From IMG/VR virus record IMGVR_UViG_3300020430_002026, positions 1 through 40,533 of that record: a stretch of DNA of 40,533 nucleotides, one strand, 5' to 3'. Position numbers and translations under genes: made by a program. The notes beneath the pieces were generated by a model. It was not told the origin of the DNA. It searched no databases and worked only from the letters and a program-made list of their open reading frames with translations. Below, piece by piece: positions 16,136 through 25,718 of the stretch; positions within the stretch are counted from its first letter, which is position 1, and each line of letters begins with the position of its first letter. Source of the stretch: a virus.

Positions 16136-17431
16136 CTAAAATTCAATGACGAGCTTGATGTCTTCGATCTGGGCTGAGGCTCTTGAGATAGCCGATCTAT
16201 TTTCCAGATACATGACCTGCCCTGAGTGTTTATCTATTTCTGGATCACCGAGTGAATCTACGGTTGCTGTTGCAGACCCTACAGTAATTTGTTCGGAGCC
16301 TTGGAAAGGTGTAAATCCAGTTGTAGCATCTTGGTGGTAGCGAATTACGTTTCCACTTGTATCTACTGAATCTATATATGCTTGTGCTCCAGAGGTACCT
16401 CCAGTGATAGTTGCATCTACTGCAAGTGTACCACTTAAGGATGAATATGTAATGCTCTTGTTCGCATTTAATGTAGAACCGGTTGCCACAGTTGTAGTGC
16501 CGTGATTGAATGGGTTACGAACAAGGCCGATTTGACGATAATCATTGTCGATCGGGAAGTCACCAGAACCTTCAGCACCGTCAAGCTTAACGTTTGACAT
16601 TACGAAGAATCCAGCAAGTTCGGTTACAGGATCTGAACCATGACCGCCTTTTGGCGACATGACAGGTCTTGCAGCAGCAGCTGAACCGCCGCCTCCTGAG
16701 AATGTTACAACGGCATTTTCATAGCCGCTACCATTATCAGTAATGGTAACTGCAGTAACTGCACCGCCGGCTACAGTTGCAGTAGCGGTAGCACTTGTAC
16801 CGTCACCGGTAATAGTTACTGTAGGCGCCGATGTATAACCGGAACCGCCAGCTGTAACTTCAATCCTGTGAATAGCACCGCTGTCAGCATTTTGCTGAAC
16901 TTGGAACTGTAATGATCCGTCATCGGATGCTAGTGTTTTGACTGGCATATAAGCCGAAGTCAAGAATTTCGTTGCATCAACACCGGAAAGCGTAAACATG
17001 TATTTCCAGCGGTATCCATCACCGCCATCCGCTTCGATGTTGTTAGTAGTTGTGCCGGTTGGTTTGTTAACCGATGCACCCGGACCAGCAATGATACACT
17101 TATAGCACTTGAGTTCGTCTGTAAGGACGTAGTACTGCGTACCGGCCGGATCGACATTGTCGTCATATGCCGGATAAGTGTTACCTGAGATCCAGTTATA
17201 TCTTGGAACAGCATGAGAAAGATCGCCTGTTGACATTTTCTTTGCCGCAATCATTCTTTGGTGTGCTGTTTGTTTATCTAAGTTTTTATCAACAGGAGTT
17301 GCAACTGTGGCATCTGAATTAGGCCACTGTTGGGATCTGCCAATAAACAGGTACATGCTATTGCTGCCAACGTCCGCAATGAAGTTAGCCGCATTCTGCA
17401 CCCTGATTTCTTTAGTGACGATGGCTACCAT
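16136..17431 (-). CDS. 8: baseplate wedge subunit gp8
   Basis: 431 aa. The N-terminal part ([47 protein letters not shown]) and C-terminal part ([17 protein letters not shown]) are gp8-like. The longest insertion (about 190-260) consists of [16 protein letters not shown] and a related [18 protein letters not shown] repeat, a small Ig-like module. In T4, gp8 dimers join wedge arms to gp7 and gp10. It has its own late promoter at 17453 with a leader containing AGAGGAAA. Confidence 0.75.
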   Translation of the reverse strand: MVAIVTKEIRVQNAANFIADVGSNSMYLFIGRSQQWPNSDATVATPVDKNLDKQTAHQRMIAAKKMSTGDLSHAVPRYNWISGNTYPAYDDNVDPAGTQYYVLTDELKCYKCIIAGPGASVNKPTGTTTNNIEADGGDGYRWKYMFTLSGVDATKFLTSAYMPVKTLASDDGSLQFQVQQNADSGAIHRIEVTAGGSGYTSAPTVTITGDGTSATATATVAGGAVTAVTITDNGSGYENAVVTFSGGGGSAAAARPVMSPKGGHGSDPVTELAGFFVMSNVKLDGAEGSGDFPIDNDYRQIGLVRNPFNHGTTTVATGSTLNANKSITYSSLSGTLAVDATITGGTSGAQAYIDSVDTSGNVIRYHQDATTGFTPFQGSEQITVGSATATVDSLGDPEIDKHSGQVMYLENRSAISRASAQIEDIKLVIEF

Positions 17432-17452
17432 AGTTTATATTTCCTCTTTAGT

Positions 17453-17460
17453 TATTTATA
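17453..17460 (-). promoter_or_regulatory. late promoter TATAAATA for gp8 and the fibre genes
   Basis: A perfect minus-strand TATAAATA, 21 nt before the gp8 ATG, leaving a leader with a Shine-Dalgarno. It lies in the only real gap inside the baseplate operon, so it marks a second late transcription unit for gp8, the large structural protein, fibres and the modification cassette. Confidence 0.75.
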
Positions 17461-17465
17461 TCTGA

Positions 17466-18443
17466 TTAAGATATGGTTATGACCGATTCATAAGATAAAT
17501 TAATCTTTAATTGGTCGATTGCCTGTTGGACTGTAAAGTCCTTGAAATCCTCAATAGTACCGGGAGGATGATCCGGTGGTGTAACTGTATATGCTGTATT
17601 TACCCCTGTTTCTGCGAGGGCTCTTGACTGAGATACAGTAATAGGTGTTGAATAAACTTCCGCATTTGGAAGGAACTTGTAAAGGTCAACATGTAAGAAG
17701 CTCGGGCCAAGCGGTGGCTGAGGCGCTGCACTTACATAGTCAATATCAACAAGAACCGGCAGATTTGCTGGTACTTCAACATCGGCCGATACAACATCAA
17801 TGATAAGTGTAAAGAAGCCTGGGTCAATCTGTCTACCTGGCTGAGGATTATCCATAGATGCATCAGCCTGTGTAAAGATCACAACCTGACCAAAGAATGC
17901 AAACCCGGCAGGGTGCAATAGCTTCTTAACAGCATCTCTCCAGTAGTCAATCGTTTGACCTGTTTTAATTACATATGAGAATGACTGGTAATAGTAAGAG
18001 TCTTGAATCTTTTTCAGGTGAGAGATCTTACCGTCATCACCGGTCCATCTTTGGAATGTTTGGTCCCATTTACCGTCAGACGGCTTAAGAATATCAACCC
18101 TTGGGAAGTATAGTTCAACTGTATCGTTAAAGATCAAGTTAAACAACGCTACATATGAAGGTTCAGCACCTTTTGATAAGTAAATGTCGGTAACATTTTT
18201 ATACAGCTTGACTTTATCTGCCAAGATGTTTTCCGGAATGGCAATTGCCAGTTCTCTTTGTAGGTATTCGATATAAGCATCTGCAGCACGGTCAAGATCT
18301 CGATACTGGGGGAGCGTGTTCAAGATCTTGGCCGCGCCATCATCCTGAGACAAGAACCTAAAATACGCTTCCGCAAAGGTTACAAGCTTAGGGTGATTTA
18401 CGCGGATATTTTCCGGTAATGATGAGTTAATATCAAAATTCAT
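17466..18443 (-). CDS. baseplate wedge protein at the gp7 position
   Basis: 325 aa, between gp6 and gp8 where T4 has gp7, but only a third of T4 gp7's size. The conserved-looking core is HPKLVTFAEAYFRFLSQ ... LYKNVTDIYLSKGAEPSYVALFNLIFNDTVELYFPRVDILKPSDGKWDQ. This pattern occurs in my memory of marine T4-like baseplate proteins. The start overlaps the gp6 stop (TAATG). A wedge role is inferred from position; true homology to gp7 is not shown. Confidence 0.55.
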   Translation of the reverse strand: MNFDINSSLPENIRVNHPKLVTFAEAYFRFLSQDDGAAKILNTLPQYRDLDRAADAYIEYLQRELAIAIPENILADKVKLYKNVTDIYLSKGAEPSYVALFNLIFNDTVELYFPRVDILKPSDGKWDQTFQRWTGDDGKISHLKKIQDSYYYQSFSYVIKTGQTIDYWRDAVKKLLHPAGFAFFGQVVIFTQADASMDNPQPGRQIDPGFFTLIIDVVSADVEVPANLPVLVDIDYVSAAPQPPLGPSFLHVDLYKFLPNAEVYSTPITVSQSRALAETGVNTAYTVTPPDHPPGTIEDFKDFTVQQAIDQLKINLSYESVITIS

Positions 18444-20584
18444 TAGTATCCACTACTTGTTGGGGTTGTTACGTATCCAATACCAGCAACCGTACCACCA
18501 GTCGAAACCGTATCAACCTGAGGTGTAACTGTTACTTCATTTAAGTCAATCTCAAGAAGTTGATTTCGCTGAGGAGCGATGTCATTTGAGTTTGGTCGAG
18601 CAGTAATAGTAATATATGAACCATTGACTGCTGATGGACTGAATGAGTCAAGAGTAACAGTACCATTGACGATATCTACAGTACCTGCTTTTTGCTCAGA
18701 TACAATCTTTTGGTTTGTGGTTGTAAGCCTGAAGATTTGGACATCTCTTGTAGTTGTTGATGTTCTTGTACTAAAGAGTGTATAAAGCGAGTTATCATAA
18801 GATGTTAAGCCGTGGTTGTTAAATGCCATTGGCATATAGAACGTAATGCCATTGAACTCAAGAAAAGTATGTGTATGACTTTGACCACTACCACCTGCAA
18901 CAATGTCTCGGTTATTAGCCGCTTCAGCAGTTGTGTAAAGCGGATAGAAGTAACCTTTACTTCCTGCATAGTTTCCTGTTTCAGTACCGTACACTGCATA
19001 AGGGCCGGTAGATGCACCTTGGTCAACAGCGAATGTAGTAATCGGAGCATCCTGCAGCTGTTGTGTCAAGCCATTGAATGTAAATGTGGTTGAACTAATA
19101 ATTGAATCAGCAGCTCCTACATTTGAGAAGAAACCGTTGTCGAAATTAACAACATATTTGAGCGCTTGGTTCAGTGTAGGAGTTAACCTCTTTTGAATTG
19201 ACACGTTACATGTTGAGTTCAAAATGGATGTATCGGCGTTATCGATTTCACCAAGGAGTTGTGAATGTCTAAACACGCCGTCAAACTTTTTCAGGTTAGT
19301 ATCGTTATAGTCTGAAATAACCTGCCGTACTTTCTGTGTAAGCTCACCGGCAGTAAGAGATGTCAGGTTAGGATCATACTTAACAAACACACCAAGCTTG
19401 ATATAAAGGAATGTTGGGTCAATCAACTCAGGTGTAATCGAAACGATATTCTTTGGTTTTAGGATCGAGTCCTTAATAAAAGCTTTTTCAGATGCTGTAA
19501 GAGTTGCTGCGTTTTTCGGCTTAACCGAGACAAACACTTTACCGTATTCTGGAGGATCGTTTTCTTCACCACCCCAAACGCTAACCGTTTCAGCATTAGC
19601 ATACTGATTCTTAATAATAGTGCTGTAATCATCGGCCGTTACCACTCGGTTTTGTGAAAGGAATGATAAAGGTGCGTTAAAGCGAATTGATTCAATATCT
19701 TCTCTAGCTGCACCACCGGCCGCTTTATTGACCAAAGCAAGAGTAACATTTGTATTACCCTGGATGTTGCCTTCAAGTGCAAAGGAGGTGGCGTTATTTG
19801 CTTCAACACCATCGGTTACAAGATATTCAATCGAAACCACGTTACCTGCTGCAAGCTTTTTACCAAAGGAGTTGTCACCAAAGTAAATTTCATATTTGCC
19901 GTCCAATCCTTCCTGAAGGAAGTACACTTCGGAAGTACCAGTGACGTTTACAATATTACTTACAAGCGAGTAGATGTCCGAGTTCGAGCTGGCAGCATTA
20001 GGAAATACTTTTACTACCATCGAGTTTGTATCTACATTCGTATCAGGAATTTCATATTTTTGACGAGTGTCTGAGTCATCAACCGTATAGGTAAATGTCT
20101 TAAGTGTACCTTGGTTGATTCTCAAAGCCGAAAATTTATAAACTCCACCAACCGGCGATATTGTTTTTGATTCAAGGTTAACAAAGTTGAATTTCTTATT
20201 GTTAATAGTAGAACTAAACTTTGTACCTCGAGAAACTGTAAGAGATGATGGCGTACCAGAAGGGCTGTTTACCGTAACATCGAGGTCAGCAAAAGGAGAG
20301 GTACGAGATCTTGGCAGGTAACCGAGAGATTTTGCATGGCTTACAATATTGTTTCTTACCTGTGCTGTATCAAGATAAAGTTCGTTTGCTTGGACGTTTG
20401 CGTTAAATGCGTTATAGAAAGTATTATATGCTAAGACATCAATTAGGGTTGATAATGCACTTCCTTCGAAGTCATAGTCAACCAGTTCAGTCTGGTTCTG
20501 CATAAATGTTTTAAGGTTTGCTCTGATTTGATCGTAGTCAAGTTCAGTAACATTTAACCTGTTTTTTGAAACTGTAGTTGCCAT
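18443..20584 (-). CDS. 6: baseplate wedge subunit gp6 (baseplate J-like)
   Basis: 713 aa, close to T4 gp6 (660 aa). The N-terminus NVTELDYDQIRANLKTFMQNQTELVDYDFEGSALSTLIDVLAYNTFYNAFNANVQANELYLDTAQVRNNIVSHAKSLGY is the hallmark of gp6/baseplate J. Gp6 forms the inner ring that staples wedges together. It starts at the stop of gp25 (TAATG), so the two wedge genes are coupled. The C-terminal 250 residues are more Thr/Ser-rich and probably variable. Confidence 0.9.
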   Translation of the reverse strand: MATTVSKNRLNVTELDYDQIRANLKTFMQNQTELVDYDFEGSALSTLIDVLAYNTFYNAFNANVQANELYLDTAQVRNNIVSHAKSLGYLPRSRTSPFADLDVTVNSPSGTPSSLTVSRGTKFSSTINNKKFNFVNLESKTISPVGGVYKFSALRINQGTLKTFTYTVDDSDTRQKYEIPDTNVDTNSMVVKVFPNAASSNSDIYSLVSNIVNVTGTSEVYFLQEGLDGKYEIYFGDNSFGKKLAAGNVVSIEYLVTDGVEANNATSFALEGNIQGNTNVTLALVNKAAGGAAREDIESIRFNAPLSFLSQNRVVTADDYSTIIKNQYANAETVSVWGGEENDPPEYGKVFVSVKPKNAATLTASEKAFIKDSILKPKNIVSITPELIDPTFLYIKLGVFVKYDPNLTSLTAGELTQKVRQVISDYNDTNLKKFDGVFRHSQLLGEIDNADTSILNSTCNVSIQKRLTPTLNQALKYVVNFDNGFFSNVGAADSIISSTTFTFNGLTQQLQDAPITTFAVDQGASTGPYAVYGTETGNYAGSKGYFYPLYTTAEAANNRDIVAGGSGQSHTHTFLEFNGITFYMPMAFNNHGLTSYDNSLYTLFSTRTSTTTRDVQIFRLTTTNQKIVSEQKAGTVDIVNGTVTLDSFSPSAVNGSYITITARPNSNDIAPQRNQLLEIDLNEVTVTPQVDTVSTGGTVAGIGYVTTPTSSGY

Positions 20585-21021
20585 TACTTAATTCTCTCTA
20601 GGTAAAAGTCAACGTTTTCTTGTTGACCGGTTGACACGAGCGCAAAGTAAATTTGAATATTGTACCTATTGAAGTCCTGGTTGTCGGTAACGCGGACATC
20701 TATTAAACTAACTCTTGGTTCAAAGTTTTCAATAGTATTTACAATCTCTTTTTGTAGCTCAAGTGCAGTAAAAGGATCGGCAAGTTCGAATAGTAATCCC
20801 CTGATTCGCGATCCAAGTGCAGGCTGAAATGGTCTTTCACCCTTGTTTGTTAAAATAAGATTGCGGACACTCTGCTTAATAGCTTCGGTGTCTACCTTTC
20901 TACCAATATCACCATTATTAGGATTGGCGATAAAATTAAAATCGAAATCACTATATAGATTGCTTCTGGCTCGAATCTTCGATCCAAGTGCATTGTCACT
21001 TTTTGTTTGTGTTCTTGCCAT
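20584..21021 (-). CDS. 25: baseplate wedge subunit gp25
   Basis: 145 aa, GPW/gp25 family. SDFDFNFIANPNNGDIGRKVDTEAIKQSVRNLILTNKGERPFQPALGSRIRGLLFELADPFTALELQKEIVNTIENFEPRV contains the family core, including the EPR motif. Gp25 nucleates sheath assembly on the wedge together with gp6 and gp53. A TATAAATA late promoter ends 5 nt before the ATG, so the mRNA would be nearly leaderless. There is no Shine-Dalgarno. Confidence 0.92.
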   Translation of the reverse strand: MARTQTKSDNALGSKIRARSNLYSDFDFNFIANPNNGDIGRKVDTEAIKQSVRNLILTNKGERPFQPALGSRIRGLLFELADPFTALELQKEIVNTIENFEPRVSLIDVRVTDNQDFNRYNIQIYFALVSTGQQENVDFYLERIK

Positions 21022-21026
21022 GCTAC

Positions 21027-21034
21027 TATTTATA
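21027..21034 (-). promoter_or_regulatory. late promoter TATAAATA 5 nt before the gp25 start
   Basis: Minus-strand TATAAATA followed by GTAGC and then the ATG. T4 late transcripts begin about 5-7 nt after this box, so transcription would start at or next to the start codon. The same 5-nt spacing is seen at 27391 and 27853. Confidence 0.75.
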
Positions 21035-21039
21035 CTCTA

Positions 21040-22161
21040 TTAGTTGGATAAACTCCAGGCTGGCCGAGGTTTTCTACGGTTTCTATGCTGTTCATAGTCG
21101 ATGATATTTTGTTTATTATCGTCCATAAGTGTTTTAATTTGAGACCAAACGTCTTTATCACTCTGAGTAATATCGCCGTAGATTCCACCTGCGTTGAAGC
21201 TATCTTCTGTTGGTGTAAAATCTTTCATTGCCAGCTCACCAGTAAACGTACCCCTGTATCCTACCATGAGAGTCTCGATTACTGCTACCCTTGCATCAAC
21301 AAATCCATATTCATCTACCATTGCATCATATTCGTCAATGTATTTTGTCAAGTAGTCTGGCATTTTCCCTTGCTCTTCAAGCTGCTTAATTGACAAGCCT
21401 GTAGCTATTTCGAGATCAGCCAGTTCATCTTCATATGCTTCATTAGCTATTTCAAAATTTTCAATCTTAATACTTACTTTATCCGTTTCATCTTGGTGAT
21501 GTGTATTTTTAATTTCAATGACTGCATCTGCATAAGCATTAAAGTCTCTCATTATCTCGAAATAATTCCTGTCGGACGTTTTCATATGAGGAAGAGTGGA
21601 AGGCTTTTTATCCGGTTGAATATCTTGATGTTCAGTCACTGTTTGAACTGGAGCTGCAGACTCTTCTGGCGTTACAGCATTTGTTGTCGGAGTTGTAACG
21701 GCCGGAGCTTTTGTTGCTTCTTTCTTTGTTCCATCATCTGCGGTTTCAATAACTTTATTTGGAAAAGTTGAACACGGATCAAAGTCTAACAAAGATGTAG
21801 GATCTGTGACGGCTCCTGTAACCACATTCGTCATTTCATCAATGTAGCCTTGTATCTCAGAATCAGATAATACGTCACCCCAAGTGGCTTGAAAGTTTGC
21901 AATTTGAGTAGGCAACTGAGTCAATGCTGTGTTAATGTCTGCAGTCGCTTGGTTAACTACGTTGTTAATATCTTCTTGTAAGTTTGGAACAGCTACACTT
22001 GGCAAAGGTACCTTAACCGAGTTCAAAGCTGTAATGGCTTCGGTTGCCTTTGATTGCAAGTCAGCCAGTCCAGCTTTACCTTGAGCAAGCGCGGCTTTGA
22101 TCTCATCTCTTTTTTCGTTTAAAGCATCAAGTGCTTCACTCTTTCCGCAATTTAATGTCAT
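21040..22161 (-). CDS. coiled-coil baseplate-region protein, function unknown
   Basis: 373 aa from the ATG at 22161, which overlaps the PAAR gene stop (ATGA); a longer frame to 22203 would enter that gene. Helical segments (SEALDALNEKRDEIKAALAQGKAGLADLQSKATEAITAL; NLQEDINNVVNQATADINTALTQLPTQIANFQATW) flank a Pro/Thr/Ala-rich linker (APAVTTPTTNAVTPEESAAPVQTVTE). A second helical domain follows. Its place between spike and wedge genes suggests a hub-associated or tail-lysin-associated virion protein. No family was recognised. Confidence 0.65.
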   Translation of the reverse strand: MTLNCGKSEALDALNEKRDEIKAALAQGKAGLADLQSKATEAITALNSVKVPLPSVAVPNLQEDINNVVNQATADINTALTQLPTQIANFQATWGDVLSDSEIQGYIDEMTNVVTGAVTDPTSLLDFDPCSTFPNKVIETADDGTKKEATKAPAVTTPTTNAVTPEESAAPVQTVTEHQDIQPDKKPSTLPHMKTSDRNYFEIMRDFNAYADAVIEIKNTHHQDETDKVSIKIENFEIANEAYEDELADLEIATGLSIKQLEEQGKMPDYLTKYIDEYDAMVDEYGFVDARVAVIETLMVGYRGTFTGELAMKDFTPTEDSFNAGGIYGDITQSDKDVWSQIKTLMDDNKQNIIDYEQHRNRRKPRPAWSLSN

Positions 22162-23153
22162 GATGTTGCGTACCCTAATGCACCTAGTGTTGTCTGAGCC
22201 CATGGATATTTAGGCAAGTCGCGACGGCTGCCTCCTGAGCCCCATGCTCTTGTAGCTCCAATATCGATATGTGTAAACGTATTATAGATACCGAAACCTC
22301 TAAATCCTGCGTTATATGCCTGTTGAATAAAGTTTTGCCTCTGCGCGTTTGTCCAACCGGTTTGAACGATATCAAGCGCCAACCCTTGAACATGCATACT
22401 GTTTCTTGCACCGCCAACTTTGGCGTTATATTCCGGCGAGCGATATGCACTTGTAATATCAAGTGTAAGTCCTAATGCAGCTGCTGTGGCCTGTGCATAA
22501 TCAATAACTCTTGGGTCCACTCTTGAGTCAGTATGAGGCAAGAAGTTCAATGCGGTACCTGACCCAGGTTCAAATGTACTTGGACTTGTGCCGCCATCAG
22601 CAACTTCGGTATTCTGTACACCTGCAATATTATTAGTAGGACTTGTATTACTAAATCTTGAGGTTGCAATACCACCGTCACCATACTCACCAAGGTCGTT
22701 ACTATTTGCAACGTCTACACCAAGTGCAGCTTCTTCAACTTCAATGCCGGCATAGGCCTCCTGCGAGAATGCTTCAATTTCCGCCGGTGTACCTACATTT
22801 GGTGTAAATATTGCTACACCGAGTTTAGCAGTAACAGCGCTCTTAGCTGTAGCTACAAACACGTTGGACGCTCCACTTGTCATAGCTCCGGCATCGGCTG
22901 CAGCTGTAATAAACGTTGCTTTTTTACCGTGCACAAAAACAGTAGGTGAACCTGCTCCTACAGTTGCAACGTGCGGTGCACATGGAGGATTTGGCGGAAA
23001 CGGGTGAGGAACTGTAGGATCAGTAACTCTTGCGATTAATGCTCCGTTTGCATATACATTACCTTGACCTGGAGTATCCAAAGTCGTAGTGGCTGCACAG
23101 ATATGACCTGTGGTTAAGCTATCTCCCTGTCTTGATACCGGTTGTACTGCCAT
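22158..23153 (-). CDS. PAAR spike tip fused to an M15-type peptidoglycan peptidase
   Basis: 331 aa. Residues 1-105 form a PAAR domain (HICAATTTLDTPGQGNVYANGALIARVTD ... GSPTVFVHGKKAT) that would cap the gp5 spike. A linker of about 100 residues follows. Residues 205-305 match peptidase M15 D-Ala-D-Ala carboxypeptidases: ITSAYRSPEYNAKVGGARNS, then His254 and Asp261 in MHVQGLALDI and His295 in FTHIDIG as zinc ligands. It should sit at the tail tip and cut peptide cross-links during entry. Gp5 next to it lacks the T4 lysozyme domain, so the lytic activity appears to have moved to the tip protein. It starts at the gp5 stop (TAATG). Confidence 0.85.
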   Translation of the reverse strand: MAVQPVSRQGDSLTTGHICAATTTLDTPGQGNVYANGALIARVTDPTVPHPFPPNPPCAPHVATVGAGSPTVFVHGKKATFITAAADAGAMTSGASNVFVATAKSAVTAKLGVAIFTPNVGTPAEIEAFSQEAYAGIEVEEAALGVDVANSNDLGEYGDGGIATSRFSNTSPTNNIAGVQNTEVADGGTSPSTFEPGSGTALNFLPHTDSRVDPRVIDYAQATAAALGLTLDITSAYRSPEYNAKVGGARNSMHVQGLALDIVQTGWTNAQRQNFIQQAYNAGFRGFGIYNTFTHIDIGATRAWGSGGSRRDLPKYPWAQTTLGALGYATS

Positions 23154-24409
23154 TAGTTTAGATCAATCCTAGCACCGTTAATGTCAATATTGCCTGTAAC
23201 ATTATCAGTGTATGTGCCGCCGACATTGTTTTCTGTATTTCCTTCTACTACTGTGTTCAAGTTTGCTTTTGTTTCGAGATTCATATTTGTTTCAGATGCT
23301 GCTTTGAGGTGGCCAGTTGTAGATAACTCAAAGCCCTGTGTACTAGCAAACATTTTAATTTCATTCAGGCTTATAAGGCTCAGGCCATTAGTAATTACTA
23401 AGTCTTCGGTATTACCAATTGTAGTGTCTCTTGCCCCATCAACAATTCTTGTTTCATCGCCGCCAATTCTTTGCAAATACTTTTCAGTTACATTACAACC
23501 AAAGTCCTGGCCGATTTCAATATGCTCAGACTTTGCAATCGATGATTGGCGAGTTCCTCGAATAAGTTCTGTTTTGTTTCCTACCACCTCAAGGTGATAA
23601 TTACCCTTGACGAGTTGCTTGAAGTCTCCATCAACTGTCATGTTGACGGTACCTTTGACATAGATGTGATCATCACTCAATACAGCTTTATAGTTTTTGC
23701 CTACAATCGTAGTATGAGTTGTTCCGTCATTTAAGATTTCGCGATTAGTTCCACTCATATGAAACTCTGAAATACGTGCAGCACCCGGTGTGTCGTCAAC
23801 TTCAAGTACGTGACCTGATTCAGTTTGCTCTACTTTGTTATATGGATATAAAGGACCTCTTCCTCCCAGTGGCTGAGGCATTGACCATTTAACTCTTTCA
23901 TAGTATGCATCAGGTTCATCTTGAGCTAGCGATGTAACTTTATCTGGTACCGCGGTATCAACATCAATCTTACGCTGTTCAGTTTTTACAATGTATGAAG
24001 GGCTTTTCTTAAATTCACCGGCTTGGGCATAAGGTGTATCTGAACCTTTGATTCTCTGTGGGTTGTTACCCGAAGGATCAGCAAAACCCTGAGAAGGTAA
24101 GCCACTTAATCCGGCGTTGCCGTGAATACTTCCCATAATAAATGGTGTTTGCTTTGACGGCCCGTCCATGTAAAAACCTACAACCCACGAGCCTTGTTGA
24201 ATGCCAGTAGGACTTACGCCTACACCACCAAGAGAGGCAGATGTTGGAGGCAACATGATCTGAGCCCAGGGTAAATCCTCGGTTGGAATTTTTGTTTTGT
24301 CGGCAGTGTGGTCGCCAAAGACTCTTACTCGTAATCTGCCTAATCTTTTAGGATCATTGCGGTCTTCAACGACTCCAATAAACCAACTAAATGTTTCACT
24401 AATTTGCAT
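23153..24409 (-). CDS. 5: baseplate central spike gp5 without lysozyme domain
   Basis: 418 aa. The N-terminal OB-fold (FSWFIGVVEDRNDPKRLGRLRVRVFGDHT ... DLPWAQIMLPPTSAS ... GSWVVGFYMDGPSKQTPFIMGSIHG) is that of gp5/VgrG. The C-terminal 190 residues are a VxG-type triple beta-helix (IYVKGTVNMTVDGDFKQLVKGNYHLEVVGN...). The lysozyme domain that T4 gp5 (575 aa) carries between them is absent; the 100-230 region is a linker. The protein should trimerise into the membrane-piercing spike. It overlaps the hub gene upstream by 11 nt. Confidence 0.85.
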   Translation of the reverse strand: MQISETFSWFIGVVEDRNDPKRLGRLRVRVFGDHTADKTKIPTEDLPWAQIMLPPTSASLGGVGVSPTGIQQGSWVVGFYMDGPSKQTPFIMGSIHGNAGLSGLPSQGFADPSGNNPQRIKGSDTPYAQAGEFKKSPSYIVKTEQRKIDVDTAVPDKVTSLAQDEPDAYYERVKWSMPQPLGGRGPLYPYNKVEQTESGHVLEVDDTPGAARISEFHMSGTNREILNDGTTHTTIVGKNYKAVLSDDHIYVKGTVNMTVDGDFKQLVKGNYHLEVVGNKTELIRGTRQSSIAKSEHIEIGQDFGCNVTEKYLQRIGGDETRIVDGARDTTIGNTEDLVITNGLSLISLNEIKMFASTQGFELSTTGHLKAASETNMNLETKANLNTVVEGNTENNVGGTYTDNVTGNIDINGARIDLN

Positions 24410-25718
24410 CGTCGTGATCTCTTTCCATAGTATCTCTATTCACTTCAACCATTTGAGTATACTGATTTTTAATAATATGGAAGCGGTGTTTTATAGCACT
24501 AATAAAATGCTTACCAGATCTTCTCTGGTCTTGAACTTCCGATTCATTTGTTTTATCTGTTAGAACGTTTTTAGGAATATACAGATTGATTGTTTTACCA
24601 ACCTGCAAATTTTTATCTCCTGGTAAAGCAAACTTGTAAATATAATTTGACATCATGCTTTCGACATGGTTTTTAAATGGTGCAATATTCAACGCATCTT
24701 CATTATATGACATATGAGATGGTGCTTCAAATGCACTAGAAGAATATGCAAAAATAATATCACCCGTTTTATATCCGCTCACATCAATGTCATCATACTT
24801 CTTTTTGTCTGATATAACTTTATGTTTGCTAAGTTTTGGAAGTGAATCAAATCTTTCTGCGTAGTTCCATTGAAGTGTGTTAACTGTTTTTTGTAAAGTA
24901 TCTAATAATATATAGTCTTGACCAAAAGCTCCATCAAGAATGTTTTCTGCTGTTGGTGTATTTCTTACTGACTCAAAAAGCATGGCCATATCGAGTTTTT
25001 CAACAACGTCTGCATCAGCGCCGTCCATTGCTTCCTTCTTAGATCGCGGAATGTGTTCTTTACTTGTAAATACAGTTCTATTTTCTTCCGGCTCAGCTTC
25101 GTAAAGATCTCTTACTGAAGCAAGCTTAAGCCCATCGAATAAAGTGTTCCATAAAAAGAAAGGATCATTATCCTCACTTCGAGCTCTGTTGACTAGCCAG
25201 CTAATTGTATCATATGGCCTCCACCCAGGAATAACACATTGAAATGCACCAGACGTAGGTGTGGTTTCGATTGTTGTTCGCAAATACGTTTCAACAACTT
25301 CTGTTATGATAGCATCGATTGATCCTTTAAATGACTGTGAAATAGGAGATAACGCATTCCAATAATATGCTTCTTCTACAATTCGAAGTTGGTATACATT
25401 TGTAAAATCATTTTGTCTTTCAACATTTTCAATTGACCTTACATAAAATGTAAATTGTTTTTCGTAGCCATTGGATCCAGGCCTTGTTACAGTAAATTCA
25501 ATTTTTTCTTGTCCGACAATAGGGAGTTCAGCTAAAAGACCTGCGCCATCAACAATTAGCATCACCCCTGTTAGAACAGGCGTGTATATGGCCTCATTAA
25601 TATCAATAGCTTGAACAATGTCCGTGATATCAATAATCTTGCTTTCGGTTGTGCTCGTAATTTTAATCTGGTCAACTACTACATCTGTAGGTTGGACCAG
25701 AACCTGTGGATCAGCCAT
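24399..25718 (-). CDS. baseplate hub protein, gp27-like
   Basis: 439 aa, directly upstream of gp5 as expected for the tube-fold hub on which the spike sits. The sequence starts with short strands (IKITSTTESKIIDITDIVQAIDINEAIYTPVLTGVMLIVDGAGLLAELPIVGQEKIEFTVTRPG) typical of tail-tube domains. It then has a helical/loop region (PGWRPYDTISWLVNRARSEDNDPFFLWNTLFDGLKLASVRDLY). T4 gp27 is 391 aa. The call rests on position, length and fold pattern. Confidence 0.65.
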   Translation of the reverse strand: MADPQVLVQPTDVVVDQIKITSTTESKIIDITDIVQAIDINEAIYTPVLTGVMLIVDGAGLLAELPIVGQEKIEFTVTRPGSNGYEKQFTFYVRSIENVERQNDFTNVYQLRIVEEAYYWNALSPISQSFKGSIDAIITEVVETYLRTTIETTPTSGAFQCVIPGWRPYDTISWLVNRARSEDNDPFFLWNTLFDGLKLASVRDLYEAEPEENRTVFTSKEHIPRSKKEAMDGADADVVEKLDMAMLFESVRNTPTAENILDGAFGQDYILLDTLQKTVNTLQWNYAERFDSLPKLSKHKVISDKKKYDDIDVSGYKTGDIIFAYSSSAFEAPSHMSYNEDALNIAPFKNHVESMMSNYIYKFALPGDKNLQVGKTINLYIPKNVLTDKTNESEVQDQRRSGKHFISAIKHRFHIIKNQYTQMVEVNRDTMERDHDDAN

